Source: Neurospora crassa OR74A
Taxonomy: Eukaryota; Ascomycota; Sordariomycetes; Sordariales; Sordariaceae
Assembly: GCF_000182925.2 (NCBI RefSeq)
Contig: NC_026505.1
Location: 6,324,001 to 6,388,000 of the forward strand
Direction: 5' to 3'
Length of the DNA: 64,000 nt
Made by a program: the position numbers and the translations under genes. The notes under the pieces were generated by a model. The model saw nothing but the letters and a program-made list of their open reading frames with translations, made no database searches and was not told where the DNA came from. Position 1 is the stretch's first letter; every line of letters starts with the position of its first letter. Shown in pieces: positions 33,547-46,076 of this stretch.

Positions 33547-34490
33547 GGGGGGTGATTGTATGTTTATAAGAGTGAGGTTGGTGTATGCAAGGTAGTGACT
33601 TGGTAGTGAGAGGCTGGGCAGTCACCGCCCGTCTGTTTTGTGTTTGAAGATGCTCTCGGGAATTTGGAGAAAATAAACTATATAACCGGGCACAAGATAC
33701 ACACTGAAGGGATCATGCTGGGAGGGCTGGATGATGTTTTGAATGAAGGAATTGGATCAAGTTCATCGACTCACATTTCGGTTTCGGAGGCATGTCATCT
33801 GAGCCGTACCCGATCTGCACGGGCCCGGGGGGAAAACCACTGTGAGACTCGGGAATGGATGAGCGGAGACGGTGTGTTAGCGTGGCCGGTAGCTGGGCGA
33901 TGGAAGCCGGGCTTGAGAGTTTGGAGAAATCGAGTAAAGATGGCCGGTGAGGATCTGGGAACACGACAGGTCTGGGGATTTTGACGACGAGCTGGATTGA
34001 TATTGTTGTCGCAAAGGCAAGAACAAAGTGACACACGAAGGAAAACAATAACATCAATTACCCTTTTCGTCACCAGCGACATGTCAGGCTAGCAGAGATC
34101 TGATGATGTTTGCTTCTGTTAGTGTGTCAGCTCTGATAAGCCACTGTATCGCCGCCAGCCTTAGCGTACCGTATCGATGTCCAACAAGTGGGGGTGGACC
34201 ATTTCACCTTTCCGTCTTCCCGATGTTTGTCCGGGACCGTCCCGTTCCGCTGTCCGCATCTTGCTTGATGTTGGCGCCGTTGTGATATTGGGGACTTCTT
34301 TCATGGTATCCCAAAAGACCATGACTCTTGACACAAGGCCATTGTTCGATTTCTCCTGTCGGGACCAACAAAATTACACCAGCCCAAGCAAGCTCTAACA
34401 AACTCTCGCATTATCCTTTATTTACCTACCAACGGAAAACATTATATCGCCTGCTATTGTAGTCTAAACAGCTTCACCCTCGGTAGTCCC
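33547..34490. other. Spacer between arp2 and ssn3
   Basis: About 940 bp between two minus-strand genes. It should contain the ssn3 promoter (TTATAAACA at about 33560-33570 on the minus strand resembles a TATA element) and the arp2 terminator. No gene is supported. Confidence 0.5.
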
Positions 34491-35964
34491 TTACCTAGGA
34501 CCCAACTTCTCCAACACCCTCGCGCCCTGTTCTTCCCACTCCTGCTTCGTAATCCACATGCTCTCCTTATCCGCCATGATATTCGCCAGCACCGCACCAC
34601 CCAAGAAGACCATATGCCTTCTTCTCGGCGGGTCCTCGATCCTGACCTTGAACTTGCTCAGCCTCTCGGGGTTGCCTCCCAGCACGCGCGTCAACCACAG
34701 CTGCTTCAGTTCCTTCTCCAGTCTGCTTGGAAGGCCGGGGTACATGCTGGAACCACCCGACAGGACGATCGCCTTGAATAGCGAGGAGCGCACGTCAACA
34801 TCGGCGGCCTGGATGGTGTTGAAGAGGAATTCGGCGATACCCGGCTGGTCGCAATCCACCAAGTGCGGCTGGAACAAGCACTCGGGGGCCTCGAACCGCT
34901 CGGAGCCGACGCGGATGACGCGGCCGTCGGGAAGGGTGTAGCTCTCGACGAGGACGGTGGTATCTTCGGACAGGCGCTTGTCGAGCTCGAGGTCGTACGA
35001 GACGTAGCAGAGCTTTTCCTTGATCTGGCGGACGGTCTCGAAGTCGGCAGTACGGTTGAGGGCGTAGCCGCGGCGGAGAAGGAGGGCGATCAGGTTGCGG
35101 GTGACGTCGCGGCCGGCCACATCGAGGCGGCGGGTAAGGTGGTTGAGGACCACGGATTCGTAGACAGGAACGATATGCGTGACACCGTCGCCCGAGTCGA
35201 CTACGACACCAGAGGAGAGACCTGCGCGTTGTCTGTCAGCTACTTGTTTCCTCAAGTCGCCGTGTAAAGGAGCGGTGACATACCCTGAGCATACAATGCC
35301 AGCACCGCCTGGATAGCGACATAGACACCCCCAAAGTCGTAGCGCTCAAACATGACTTCGGTCATCTGCTCCCTGTTCTTCAACGGGTTCAAAGGCGGCT
35401 CCGTCAACAAGATCTTTCTTCCCCGCGTATCGACCTTCATCTTCTCGTGAAAAGTGTAGTCCCATAGGTGCTGCATGTCGTCCCACTTCTTGACGATGCC
35501 GTTCTCCATCGGGTAGCTGATTTGGAGCATGGTACGGGCGGCCGCGGCCTCGTCACCGCACATGATGTCTTTGATCACAATGTCGGAGGAGTCGGAAAGC
35601 GATTTGGCTTCTTCGGCGCGGAGAATGGGGCGGCCGACTATCGAGGGGTATTGGAATTCGGGGAAATTCTGGGCGGCGTAGCCGACCTTGAGGAAGCCGG
35701 TACCGCCATCGAGGACTGTGTTCGAGGGGGGAAGTGTTAGCTGGGCGCTGTGCTCATTTTGTTGTTGTGAAGTGGAAGTGATTGAGGACGGAGTCCGACG
35801 GCTACAGCTGCCATGGCGACGGTGATGACGCGGTCAGGCAGATGGGTGGGTGGTGGTGGTGTTGGTGGTCGTCAAGGTAGCTTGAGCTCGAGACACCAGA
35901 TGGATAAGGGGTTGTTGGCGGAGAGAAGAGCTGACGTACCAATGGGAGCGTCGGTGTTGGCCAT
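34491..35964 (-). CDS. arp2: Actin-related protein 2 (Arp2/3 complex)
   Basis: Three exons, 35964-35940, 35715-35284 and 35221-34491, with introns of 224 nt (GTACGT donor) and 62 nt (GTATGT donor, GCTGAC branch); 395 residues. The joins give [15 protein letters not shown] and [20 protein letters not shown], both diagnostic of actin folds. Further motifs are [25 protein letters not shown] and the C-terminal [12 protein letters not shown]. Length and signature match Arp2 rather than actin. Arp2 with Arp3 and five other subunits nucleates branched actin at endocytic patches. The long first intron directly after eight codons is typical of fungal actin-family genes. Confidence 0.96.
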
Positions 35965-36966
35965 GCTGGGCGGCTGTTTGGTTTGGTAACTTTCAATGGA
36001 GTTGCGAATAGCTTCGTCGGGGTTTCGAATATCGAGTGTATATCGGAGCTAGAATGGAAAGCTCCCGCGGGTGAATCAACAGGAACCAAGTGTCGGTGGT
36101 CCCGTCGGTCGGTCGGTGCAGTGGTGTCGGTGCCCTGTCCGGGTTACGGTAGCGAAGTGGACTACGGCACCGTAATTAGCTGGAGTCCAGCGCGGTAGCC
36201 TAGCTGGGGGGGTAGCATCGATATGTGGGGTCATTCGCTAACTGCCAAGCTTTCCTTCAAACAGGGCGCCGCTCGTCTGAGCCAAAATAAAGGAGACGAG
36301 CGAGCAGGCTAGGTAAACCAGTTCACTAGACGTCAAGATCATAGAAAAGACCGCTGCAAGACCGTGACAGGGAATATAACAATTCAAAAAGACCTCAGCT
36401 AGAGCCCTATTTACACATTTTCATTCTGTAATTGCCTAGAACTTGAGAGTCAGCAGTATACCCAAGGAGCCAAGGTATCATGTCAAAGGTCTCGATTATT
36501 TTGACCAGGACGAGCGCCGATGACAAGCGGGTCTTGGCAGGATTCTGGACCCCAAGGAAGTGGCAGGCATTAGGGTACCCACGTGATACCCCGCATGAGA
36601 CTCGCACTTGTACCTTCAGTAGTACATGCACCTTGTTGGGCATCGTGAGAGATCAGACGGGATGGATTGTGCATTTGAGAGTGGAGATTGATATTGGTTC
36701 TTCCCGTCCCTTCTTTTTTTGATTCTTCATTTGTGGTTATCAGACCCTTTGTTGCCTTATTCTTTCTCACTCAGGCCGTCGATACAATCGGTATTTTACC
36801 AACTCATTACGATACTAGTAGGTTGTTCCCATTCAGGTTCTACCATCGTCAATCTTTCAAACTGAGTACTTCATGATACCTCCCAAAATGGACTCAGACC
36901 TGACTATTTCCCTCTCAGACCATTTATCGATTCACCTCACTCACTCACCCCCCTTCCTTCGTCAAC
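35965..36966. promoter_or_regulatory. Divergent upstream region of arp2 and the racemase-like gene
   Basis: About 1 kb shared by outward-facing genes. It contains a short GTCG repeat near 36100-36115. An upstream ATG at 36873 opens a frame that overlaps the racemase start out of frame (see findings). No other gene is seen. Confidence 0.5.
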
Positions 36967-37286
36967 ATGACTACCGCCCAGCAAGAACCAATCAGGATCC
37001 TGATCCTCAACCCCAACTCCTCCAAGTCCATGACCGATGGCATGGCAAAGTCTATTTCCAGCCTAAACCTCCCCGACGTCTGTCTTCCCTTCTCTCCTCC
37101 ACCCCTAATAACCGAAAACGTGGACTAACACCCCCCTCCAGAACATCAAAATCACCTACTACACAGCCCCTACCTCTTGTCCAGCCAGCATCAACAACGG
37201 CACCGACCTGGATACCTCCGCCACCCACGTCCTCCAAGACCTCAGCAGCAACCTTCAACTCCTCAAAGACCACGACGCCGTCCTAG
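36873..37286 (+). promoter_or_regulatory. Upstream ATG with an ORF overlapping the racemase start
   Basis: An ATG at 36873 begins a frame that runs past the racemase ATG at 36967 in another phase. Its codons are not coding-like beyond the overlap. If the transcript starts upstream of 36873 it would act as an inhibitory uORF; if transcription starts later it is irrelevant. No TSS information is available. Confidence 0.3.
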
Positions 37287-37822
37287 TATGCTGCTACTCC
37301 GTGCACCAACTCGTCCCCGGCCTCTCGGAACTCGCTTCATCCAACGGCTTTCCCCTCTCCGTCACGGGCATCTTTGAAGCATCCGTCCTCACTTGCCTGT
37401 CGCTGCTCACGGGCCCGACGAAGAAATGGGGCATTGTCACGACGGGCAAGTACTGGGAGGAGCACCTGACTGTGGGAGTCAAGAAATTCTTGGGTCAAGA
37501 GGAGAAAGGGGGAAATAATGCAAAGTTTGCCGGGGTGCAGACGACGGGGTTGGATGCGGGGGATTTCCATGGAGATATTTCCAAGGAGGTGATTGATGCG
37601 AAACTGGCCGAGGCGACCAAGAAGTTGTTGCAGGCTGGGGATGTGGAGTGTGTGGTGATGGGATGTGCGGGCATGGCTGGACTGGAGCAAATCATTCGCC
37701 GGACTGCGATTGAGCAGTACGGCGAGGAAAGGGGGAAGAAGGTCATGGTTGTTGATGGAGTCAGAGCGGGAGTTGGGCTGGTGGATGAGATGGTGAAAAA
37801 TAGGAGAATGTTTACCCAGTAG
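36967..37822 (+). CDS. Hydantoin/Asp-Glu racemase family protein (Dcg1-like)
   Basis: Two exons, 36967-37077 and 37142-37822, with a 64-nt intron (GTCTGT donor, GACTAAC branch, CTCCAG acceptor) in phase 0; 263 residues. It opens with RILILNPNSSKSMT, the N-terminal strand and NPN(S/T) motif of the family. The two catalytic cysteines are expected at VLVCCYSVH (Cys 87/88) and VVMGCAGMAGLE (Cys 212). Relatives racemise hydantoins, aspartate or glutamate by a two-base mechanism. Yeast Dcg1 is linked to nitrogen catabolite control of allantoin use, so a role in ureide or amino acid metabolism is a reasonable but unproved idea. The protein should be cytosolic. The start has GTCAAC before ATG. Confidence 0.9.
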
Positions 37823-38205
37823 GTAGGGACGGAAAGGGAGTGGAATTAGCTTTGAAGCTGGAGATTTCCTTTCGAGCGATTTGTACGCAAGTTCGTCGCA
37901 GTGCCCCCTGCCTTTTTCCAAGCTCTCGGGGCAGAAGTCACATCGTATATCATAGTTTGTTCTCTCAAGGCTTCATTCATGAATGCAATACATACAGTCT
38001 AGTACTGGTTGGTCTGTTAGTTCGAGACCTCGTGTCAACTTTCCTATGCGTTTTCATGGCTAACTAATGTACAATCTAACCTTGGGCACGCCATCTCTAA
38101 CATTCAAAATGCCAAAGCAAATCCAACTAACTCCTTTTGATTTATCCATATAACCTTTAGGACTATTCGAAGTAGATTTTGTCTAGTACACTATGAACTC
38201 CCCCC
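37823..38205. other. Convergent 3' flank
   Basis: Spacer between the racemase-like gene and the minus-strand membrane-protein relic. Nothing coding was seen. Confidence 0.5.
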
Positions 38206-38617
38206 TTATGCAACACCAATAGCACTATAGTAGGGCGGTGGTGGTTCTTGTTCTGCCGGTGCTGTGCGGGTGTTCGATAGCAGCAGTGGTTTGTCGGGTG
38301 ATGCAGAAACGGGTTTCCAAGTGATGATGTAGTATCCCATGTCAAGCGGCCAAACAATCAGGAATATCAAGAATACCAAACAAAATGTTGTGAGCTGATA
38401 CCGCCGAGTTTTGTTGTTTGCGTTCGGGAATTCCGTTATCGAACGTTCACCGTGCATGGCCGTCCATATCATCTCCGATCTGACCCAAAATCTCAGGATA
38501 CTCAGGGCCAACCAGACAATGATGCCCGGAATGATGAGCAGAAGTTTGAGGCCAAATCAGGTCGTAGCCGGGATTGTAGATTCGCTGGCGAGTGGGCACT
38601 CGATCGCCAGTGTACAT
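38206..38617 (-). pseudogene. Small two-helix membrane protein gene with a frameshift
   Basis: From an ATG at 38617 one frame reads MYTGDRVPTRQRIYNPGYDL. At about 38560 the coding sense passes into another frame, which continues with a hydrophobic helix (GLKLLLIIPGIIVWLALSIL), a charged loop (EFPNANNKTRRYQ), a second hydrophobic helix (LTTFCLVFLIFLIVWPL) and a Pro-rich tail ending PPPPYYSAIGVA at TAA 38206. There is no intron donor or acceptor that could bridge the change, so a one- or two-base indel near 38557-38562 is the simplest reading. The in-frame ATG at 38472 would give an 88-residue product with one helix only. No family recognised. Confidence 0.45.
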
Positions 38618-38750
38618 GTGCAGTGTGTCGCGAGGGTAGTCATTTTGGAACCTACTACCATTATATTAGAAAGGAGTTGGGGAGACGGCGAAGTAGAGAG
38701 CAGAATAGCAAGCGAGAAGCATACCTCTTGGTTCAACGACAAAGGACGAC

Positions 38751-38875
38751 CGCTTGGTTTGACAATGACAACGATTGGAGCGGCGGCTTGGTTTGGTTGA
38801 CGGCAACGAGCGGCGACTTCAATGGTTTGGTTGAACGGCAACGAGCGGCGGCTTGGTTTGGTTTGAATAAGTGTA
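38751..38875. repeat. Imperfect tandem repeats of a GCGGCTTGGTTTGG-type unit
   Basis: The unit GCGGCTTGGTTTGGTTGA followed by CGGCAACGA recurs about three to four times with variants (GGCGACTTCAATGGTTTGG, CGGCGGCTTGGTTTGG). It lies just upstream of the membrane-protein relic and may be a small minisatellite. Confidence 0.6.
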
Positions 38876-39304
38876 TTGAGTAGTGAAATGTTGTACTAGA
38901 AAAAGTTTGGTTTCCGGGAGAAGAATTTGAGACGGGGATACGATGGTTCAAGTACCTGTTGGGAGTGCCCGGGTCAGGTTCCCTGTTTCCATGCTTTCAT
39001 CCTTGTGACAAGTCATTCTTTCCGCACGAGCGAAGCTCACTTCTGCAGTTGCATAAGCTGGTTCGGACGTCCGAGGTTACGGTTGCCGAGTTTAATGCTT
39101 ACCGATTGCCAGATTGGCGGTTGGTTATTGCCTTGATAGTAATTTGAGATAGAAGGTGGTAATATTGTCTTGCTTGTACAAGGGAAGTTCACTTCCGTTG
39201 TATTATAGAAATCCCTAAGTATACTCTGAGCAATGCACGAAACTCTGTCCTCCAAAACAACACGCAAAAGCACAGTACAAACGCCCAGCTTATCAACTCA
39301 CCAC
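38876..39304. other. Intergenic region
   Basis: 3' flank of the minus-strand sugar transporter. No gene. Confidence 0.5.
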
Positions 39305-40930
39305 TCAGTCCACACGCCTAGTACGTCCCCAAACCTCGTCCGCGTTCGCCTTCCCTTTGGTCTCGGGCACGATCCTCACGATAAACAAGGCCCAAAACGC
39401 CGCCAGCCCTGCAAAGATAAAGTAAACCCATCCAGCGCCTCCCAAAATTCTGTTCAGAGCCTCATTCACCACTGGGAACCCAAAGGCCACCAGGAAAGTA
39501 GCAATATAACTCGCACCCAACGCCCAAGACTGCGTAGCACCCACCGCCTCCTCACCCACCAGCTCGCTCGCCAGGATAAAGGGCACTGGGCCCAGCCCGA
39601 CCGCGAAGAAAGCCACAAAGAACAGGGCCGCTATGGCGGACAAGATCTTGACGCCGAACATGATGGAGAGAGCAAGGACGAGAGACGACACGCCCTGGCC
39701 AATGGTAGAAGCCAAGAGACAAGCCTTGCGGCCGAACTTGTCGGGCAGAGGCGAGCAGGCAGTAGTAGTGCCTAGGTTGATGATGGAGATGCAGATGGTG
39801 AGGAGGCCCGAAGAAAAAGAAGGCGGGAGCAGGTCGCGGAAGAGGGAGACCGAGTACATGATGATGGAATTAATGCCGCAGAGTTGTTGGGCGAACATGA
39901 TGCCCACCACGGCAATGATGGCGGGACGGGTATTGGGATCCTTGAGAACCTGCACGAAACCGAGATGGGGTTTGCTGGCCTTGTGGGGATGAGGACGCGA
40001 AGAGGTGGAAGGGGATGGAGAGTTGGAGCGAGAGGAGGTGTCTCTGCGCGACAGGCCCTCCATGCGGTCCTCGACACTGTGAAGGAGAGATTCCTCCTCG
40101 CTAGTAGGTCTCCCACTTCCCTGGCCCCATGACTCGACTTCCTCGTCGATATTAGCGTTCTTGCCACGGATGCGCTGAAGTGTCCTCCTCGCCTGCGCGA
40201 CATCGCCCCTGGCGCTCGCTGTCCACTTTGGGCTCTCTGGCGCCAACAGCAGTCCGAATCCCTGAGCAGCTGCCACCACCACTCCAGATCCTAGTATCCA
40301 CCTCCAGGCCGAATCGTGACTCAAGAAGTACCCCATGGTTTGCGAGATCAAGATGCCGAGGTTAATGCTGATTTGGGTAAAAGCACCAAATAATCCTCTC
40401 TGCGCAGGAGGCGCGATCTCGCTGATGTAGAGGGGGACAATGACCGTGCTGGCACCGGCACCGACACCGGTCAGGAAACGGCCTGTCGAAAGCACGGGGA
40501 CGGAGTGGGAGAGGGTCTCAATGAGGGAGCCGACGATATAGAAGGCGGCTGTCAGCTGCATGGAGAGCCAACGGCCTCGAGAGGAGGTGAAGGGCCCGGC
40601 CATCAGGGCGCCGAAGAGACCGCCGATGGTGAAGATGGCGGAGACGGTAGCAAACTGGGGTCGGGTCATGGGGATGCAGTCGACATCGCTCGAGGAGTTC
40701 TTGACGTAGGACAGCAGGCTGGAGATGGTCGAGGAGATGGAGGTTTTGCGGCAGGTGATGACATCTTCGGGGGCGTTTAACTCTGCCTGGAAAGATTGTT
40801 AGTAGAGATATGTCGGGCTTGGAAAGGAAGGGGCGCATACCAAATGGAAACCAAACTGAAGAGGACCGAGGGTGCTGACGATTATCAGCACCACCAGGTA
40901 CATCGTTAGGTCGCGGAGGTTGGCGGCCAT
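39305..40930 (-). CDS. MFS sugar transporter (GLUT/Vps73-like)
   Basis: Two exons, 40930-40841 and 40786-39305, with a 54-nt intron (GTATGC donor, CTAAC branch, CCAG acceptor) in phase 0; 523 residues. The frame upstream of 40930 starts only at TTG, so the ATG of MAANLRDLTMYL is used. About 12 membrane helices are visible with sugar-porter motifs: GRFLTGVGAGAS, VPLYISEIAP, PESPKW, QQLCGINSIIMYS, DKFGRK and VPETKGK. A long Ser/Arg-rich central loop (about 205-255) is cytoplasmic by family topology. It resembles GLUT-type and yeast Vps73/YBR241C-like carriers more than the main fungal hexose transporters. Substrate and membrane (plasma or vacuolar) cannot be told from the sequence. Confidence 0.9.
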
Positions 40931-42510
40931 GTTTCTGAAGATGGCCCGCACGACGAGGAACGCGGTAAAGACTTTGAGGCCAATCTTGAATGGTAGTACT
41001 CCAAATTTGAGTAGAAATCTCAACTAGAGAAGGGTCATGGTATCTCAAGAGATGATAGGTCTAGTAGGTTGGTGCAATGGAGGAGATGGTGGAATGATGG
41101 TGTTGCCGTCATGTTGGAGATTCCGTCGTGTCTCACGATGGAAGTCGACAACAAGGAATAACGGAAGGTCGCTGGAATGGGAAATGACAGGGGACTTGCT
41201 GTCCCCGCGCCGCTGTGGGTTGGGCCTGCCAAGTCAGCGGGGAATGGGCTGGGGATCCTGGCGCTTACAATTGAAGTATGCATCAGGAACTGTTTTCGGT
41301 AATTTTCCTAGCCGCTTAGACATGGCCCAATGCCAAATACTTTGCAACATGATGGATGAGAGGACTCGATATGCTAGAATGAACAATCGGGAATTGTAAT
41401 GGGGAATTGTTCTTTTGGGCAGCGAGATAACTCGTACCAAACTGACAGTGGAGGCACGTACCTACCTCTATAAACTTCGGCCCCTACTCAGCTGGATCGT
41501 CGGCGCCGGTCTCTGAAAGGAGCATTGATATGGTGCTATTTTTGGAAGTACCTGTTAGGGGATGTGTACAAAACCGTTGTACGCCCTAACATGCGACGGA
41601 GAGAGACAGCCAGCACTATGTGTTTAGTACCTCGACGCACGTTATATGACCACGCGGGCGGATACAGTCGATATATATACATCCAAGCGTCTGCTGTCGG
41701 ATTATTGTGACCTCTCTACATATCACAATATACTAGCCACAGCCTTCTTCCAGTTTCTTGGCTAATTCGGGCCAGATACCTAAGTACCTTCCAATTAGAC
41801 TGTCCATGTCCGGTTTCAGTTGGTTTCCCGGCCACTTCTACGGTACGTAGGTAGGTAAGTATTGACCTTTCACTTCCACTTGGGATAGGAACTTGGTGAG
41901 CGGAAGGCGGGAGTAGGGACGGACGGTATATTACTACGGCAGACTTCAGTTGTACCTTCCATTCCGATATGCTCAAGCTTCTCTTCTTCCCCCAACTGAA
42001 GTCGACCATTGTGCGGTCTCCATTCGGTTTGCTTCTCCAAATCAATCAGCATCCGTCATGTTTGATGTTTCATTTTCCACCTCAAGCCTCACACCATGAC
42101 CGCCATCGTGACAGCACATGCGCGCTCGCTTCAACAGACGACATTCAGAACTACAGTAGCTGACACGACCCCTCTCGAGTCTCGAATTCAGTTCTGGAAA
42201 CCCCGAGCCACTGAGGACATGCTTTCACCCGAGATGCAAGGCCATTGGGTAGCAGCGCGCGCAAGTGCCCGGCATGTCTTCCCACACTGCAGCCCAGTCT
42301 GCTGCAGCCCAACATGGTGGTCGACCAGGAGGCCTGCCCGGAGCCTGCTTGGCCAACATCCACCTACTATACAGCCAGCCGGGGTTTATCATATGTATAG
42401 GTAGGTGGAGCGCCCCGTCGCCATGTCCTCCCACGGTGGAACACTTACTCACAAGTCCAAGTTCAGGTGTCTAGCATCTCGTCTCTGAGAACACGCCGCC
42501 ATCGAAAAAA
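40931..42510. promoter_or_regulatory. Divergent upstream region of the sugar transporter and the NLR
   Basis: About 1.6 kb. A TATATATA element lies at about 41673-41681. No supported gene. Confidence 0.5.
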
Positions 42511-45500
42511 ATGTCCGGCCTCGAGGCCTTCGGGCTCGCGTGCAATGTCATGCAAACTATCGGCTTTGCTATAGAAATGGCATCCGTATGCCACACCATC
42601 TTCCGTACCGGCTCCCCAGATCCCAGCAAGGCAACACTGTTGGCCCATTCCGCCCAAATCACCACGAGCCTCAAAAATTCGATATTATCCGCAAAGCCAG
42701 TCACACGGGATGAGAAGGACCTGCTTGATATCGCAAACAAATGCCTCGACGCCATTTCTACTCTCAGGGTTCAGGTCGACAAGCTCACCCGTCCCTCTGC
42801 CAAAGGCAAAGTCCTGCCCTCATTGCGATTGGGTTTACGGGCAAAGTTCAAAGAAGGAAATATCGACAAGTTGGAGAAGAAAATGCGCGATTACCAAAAG
42901 GTGCTCGAGTCCGGCCTTCTTCTGCGTATCTGGTAAGGCCATGATGAATCTTGCAACAAATCCAATTATTTGTTCGCGCCGGCTGACTGTCCAAATCATC
43001 ATCATGTACCAGCAACCAAAACAACGCGCTTCAACTGAAAATGGATAATGGTTTTCAACAACTCGACAGTACCCTCCGATGTTTTGTAGAGGCTATTTCT
43101 CAAGGACAGGCTAATCTCCAAGACCTCTTGACATCAAACCATGGTTCCATTGTGGAGGTAATCAAGGCCGAATTCACGGTGCAAAATGCTGCAACCACAG
43201 TCATTGCCTCTGAAGTCAAAAAGACACAGGCAATGATCAAGGAAACGTCCCTAGAAGCTTCCGTAGGGGGAAAGCGACAACGACTTGTCAAGAGCCTCAA
43301 ATATGACACTATGGGTGAACGTTTTGGCCAGGTCAAACCGGCTTTCGCAGGGACGTGTAGATGGATGATACAGGGTATTCAGTCAGCATCAAACAGTATC
43401 CAGGGTGAGCCCGACGGAGAAAGCTTGACACCTGTCTGCCCACATCGCACAACCCACCAGAACAACCTCTCGTGGAGTTGTTTTCCTTGTTGGCTGGAAT
43501 CCCCAAATGACAAAATCTACTGGGTCCAAGGCAAGGCTGGATCTGGAAAAAGCACACTCATAAAATTTATCGTCACCAATCCCGCTCTCTGGCACCCCCA
43601 AAGGCAAGCTGACGGCCAAGATCCACTCATCCTTTCACATTTCCTCTGGGCCGCCGGTTCGCCGCATCAAAAAAGTTTGCGTGGGATCCTTCTCAATCTA
43701 CTCTATCAGCTGCTATCCAACGATGAGCACGCCCTTGATCACGTTATCGACACTTTCCCCGACCTGAAGCTCAAGGACTTCTGGGGAGATTGGACACTTG
43801 AGGACTTAGAAAGAACCATGATGGACTCCCTCCAGGCCATCGCAACCAGACCTGTGTTTATCTTCGTGGATGGCCTCGACGAGTTCGGATCATCCAACGC
43901 AAGCGTTGATGATGACCCGCGCGATTTGCTTGACCTAGTGGCGAGGCTGTCAACGCTTGATAATGTCAAAATGTGTGTCTCCAGTCGACCGGGGCCTGTG
44001 TTCAAGAATAAATTGAGCGGCCTATGCAGTTTGCGGCTACAGGACCTTACCCGCTCCGACATGGAGAAATACGCCAAGGCTGAGCTACTCTCAAATGAGG
44101 TCGTGGGTCTTGAGAACCAGAAGGAATATCAGGAACTTGTCAACAAGCTCTGCAACATGGCTGATGGTGTTTTTCTGTGGACTGCCCTTGCGGTCCGAAG
44201 TCTCTTCAGGGGTCTCACCAACGAAGATGATATATCCGACCTGTACGCTCGGCTGGACAAGATGCCAGCGGGCCTGTACCCACTTTACAAAGACATGTGG
44301 GAGCGCCTGAACGATGATCGATATCTCTACAGGAAAGAGGCTGCTCTGTATTTCCGACTGATCATCCATTGGTGGCGTATGCCTTCCCATAGATCCGACA
44401 AGCTCTTCACCACGTTCCATCTCCTTGCCGCCCTCGACCCATCCATTTCCCTGGCATATCTGAATCATGACACGGCGTCCTTTCCCTCGGATCTAGAGGC
44501 AACGTGCGAAAAACTTGGGAAGCGCGTAGAGACACGCAGTGCTGGGCTTTTAGAACATGGCGATTATGGCAGCATTGACTTCATTCATCGATCCGCACTC
44601 GAGTTTCTTACAGATACTCCGGAGGGCCAGCAAATCATGGCACATGACACGTCTACCTTCAGCGAGCTCCGGTCATGGCTATTACAGGCTGATGTTGCCA
44701 GGGCGTACCTCATGATTATGAAAACGGTTAATCCTCATTTTTCCGGGCACTGGCATGATGTCCGTCCAAATGTCAGGGATCTTTATGCAGATCACGTTGT
44801 GGAAGATGTTCATTTCAATTGGGATGACAGCGCATTACCAGGCGACGTTCAAATCATGCTTCTCGAAGCATGTAGGCGTATGGTCGAAGTGGGCGACGGC
44901 ATATTCACACCGGTGAGTCCGTTAGATTTTGCAGGTATGTACGCCGTACGTGGGTACCACAACATTGTCATCCCTTTTGTCCGATATCCTCAATTTAGTC
45001 CTCATGTGGACGTTATCCGGTCACGACCTTACCTCATCTACCTCTTCATTATATTTTCCGCGAAGCTCAAACTCTCCAGATACACTAGGAAGTTGCCAGT
45101 GTTGCCAGAAAACGCCAAATCGGTCGAAGCTATTTTGGCTGGACATCCTCTTCTCGAGTTTTCGGAACATGTTTCTTCCGCTACCGTGGAAGGCTGCTTC
45201 TCCAATGGTAGTAGTCGGCCAACCTTGGCGGCAAACGAAAGAACTGCAGTACTACTTCTACTTGCTGCATTGACATCTCCATCCTACTTTGGAATCGGAC
45301 AGACAAAACTTTCTAAGCACCTCGAAATCTTGTCTAAGCCACGGAAATATGTGGAAAATTTCTTCCAGCGTTATCCACACAACGAAGAAAAAGTCCTCCT
45401 TCAAGTATGGAAGAATTCACTGATGCATGACAACTGGCACATCGACACTGAATTTCTGGGTTCTCAGTTATGGGCGCGCAGCGCCGAGTTGGTGGTCATA

Positions 45501-46076
45501 GAATGCGATACAGCAGATGCCGCAGAGCTCCTAACCCTAGGATGGGCTCGTCGAGAAGCAGGTACTGGCGAGAACAAGGCGGCCACGGTAACGGACAGGG
45601 ATACGATATGGAGACGGGCAGCAGGACTGAAGAAGTCCAGTCCAAGGGTCCTGGCAGCTGGACGAAGGACCCATGTGTATGAAAGAGGCAGCCACAGAAG
45701 CACGTCAAGCCACATCGATTTGAAGTCAGTCACCCACGACGATGCCAATCGCTTGCTCTCCCAGCTTGAGAATATTCGCTTGACGCAGGACGGGAGGTTC
45801 TTTTCTATACCGGAGTTACAAGACAGCCTGAATGAAATATGGGGGAGAGGAAACCCCCTCACTCAAAAGGAATATCTGAATCTGGCTGGCGCCAATTCTT
45901 TCAACAGTTTTGCGGTGGAGTATATAAGGAGCTTCAAGAACTTGACCTGCTCGGCAAATCACTTGCCATGGTTGGCAAAGTATCGGGAGGTGATAGAGGA
46001 GGCCTTGCGGAGCGTAGGCACGCTGGTAGAAGATTCATACTGGCTTGAGGTTAGCTCTTCCTGGATTAGCTCTTAG
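42511..46076 (+). CDS. NACHT NLR-like (STAND) protein
   Basis: Two exons, 42511-42932 and 43013-46076, with an 80-nt intron (GTAAGG donor, GCTGAC branch, TACCAG acceptor) joined in phase; 1161 residues. Residues about 1-140 match the fungal N-terminal domain of STAND proteins (MSGLEAFGLACNVMQTIGFA, an alpha-helical start seen in many ascomycete NLRs). The NACHT domain has Walker A GKAGSGKST (about 314-322), Walker B VFIFVDGLDEF (about 422-432) and a CVSSRPGPVF sensor-like segment, followed by the common fungal FIHRSALEFL module. The last 500 or so residues show no WD40, ankyrin or TPR repeats that I can see. Such proteins mediate allorecognition or immune-like responses, often cell death. Its 3' end faces the NmrA-like gene 155 bp away. 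Confidence 0.88.

Noticed and set aside
36873-37286. Considered as the true 5' part of the racemase gene
   Set aside because: It is out of phase with the racemase motifs; the ATG at 36967 gives the correct family N-terminus ILILNPNSS.
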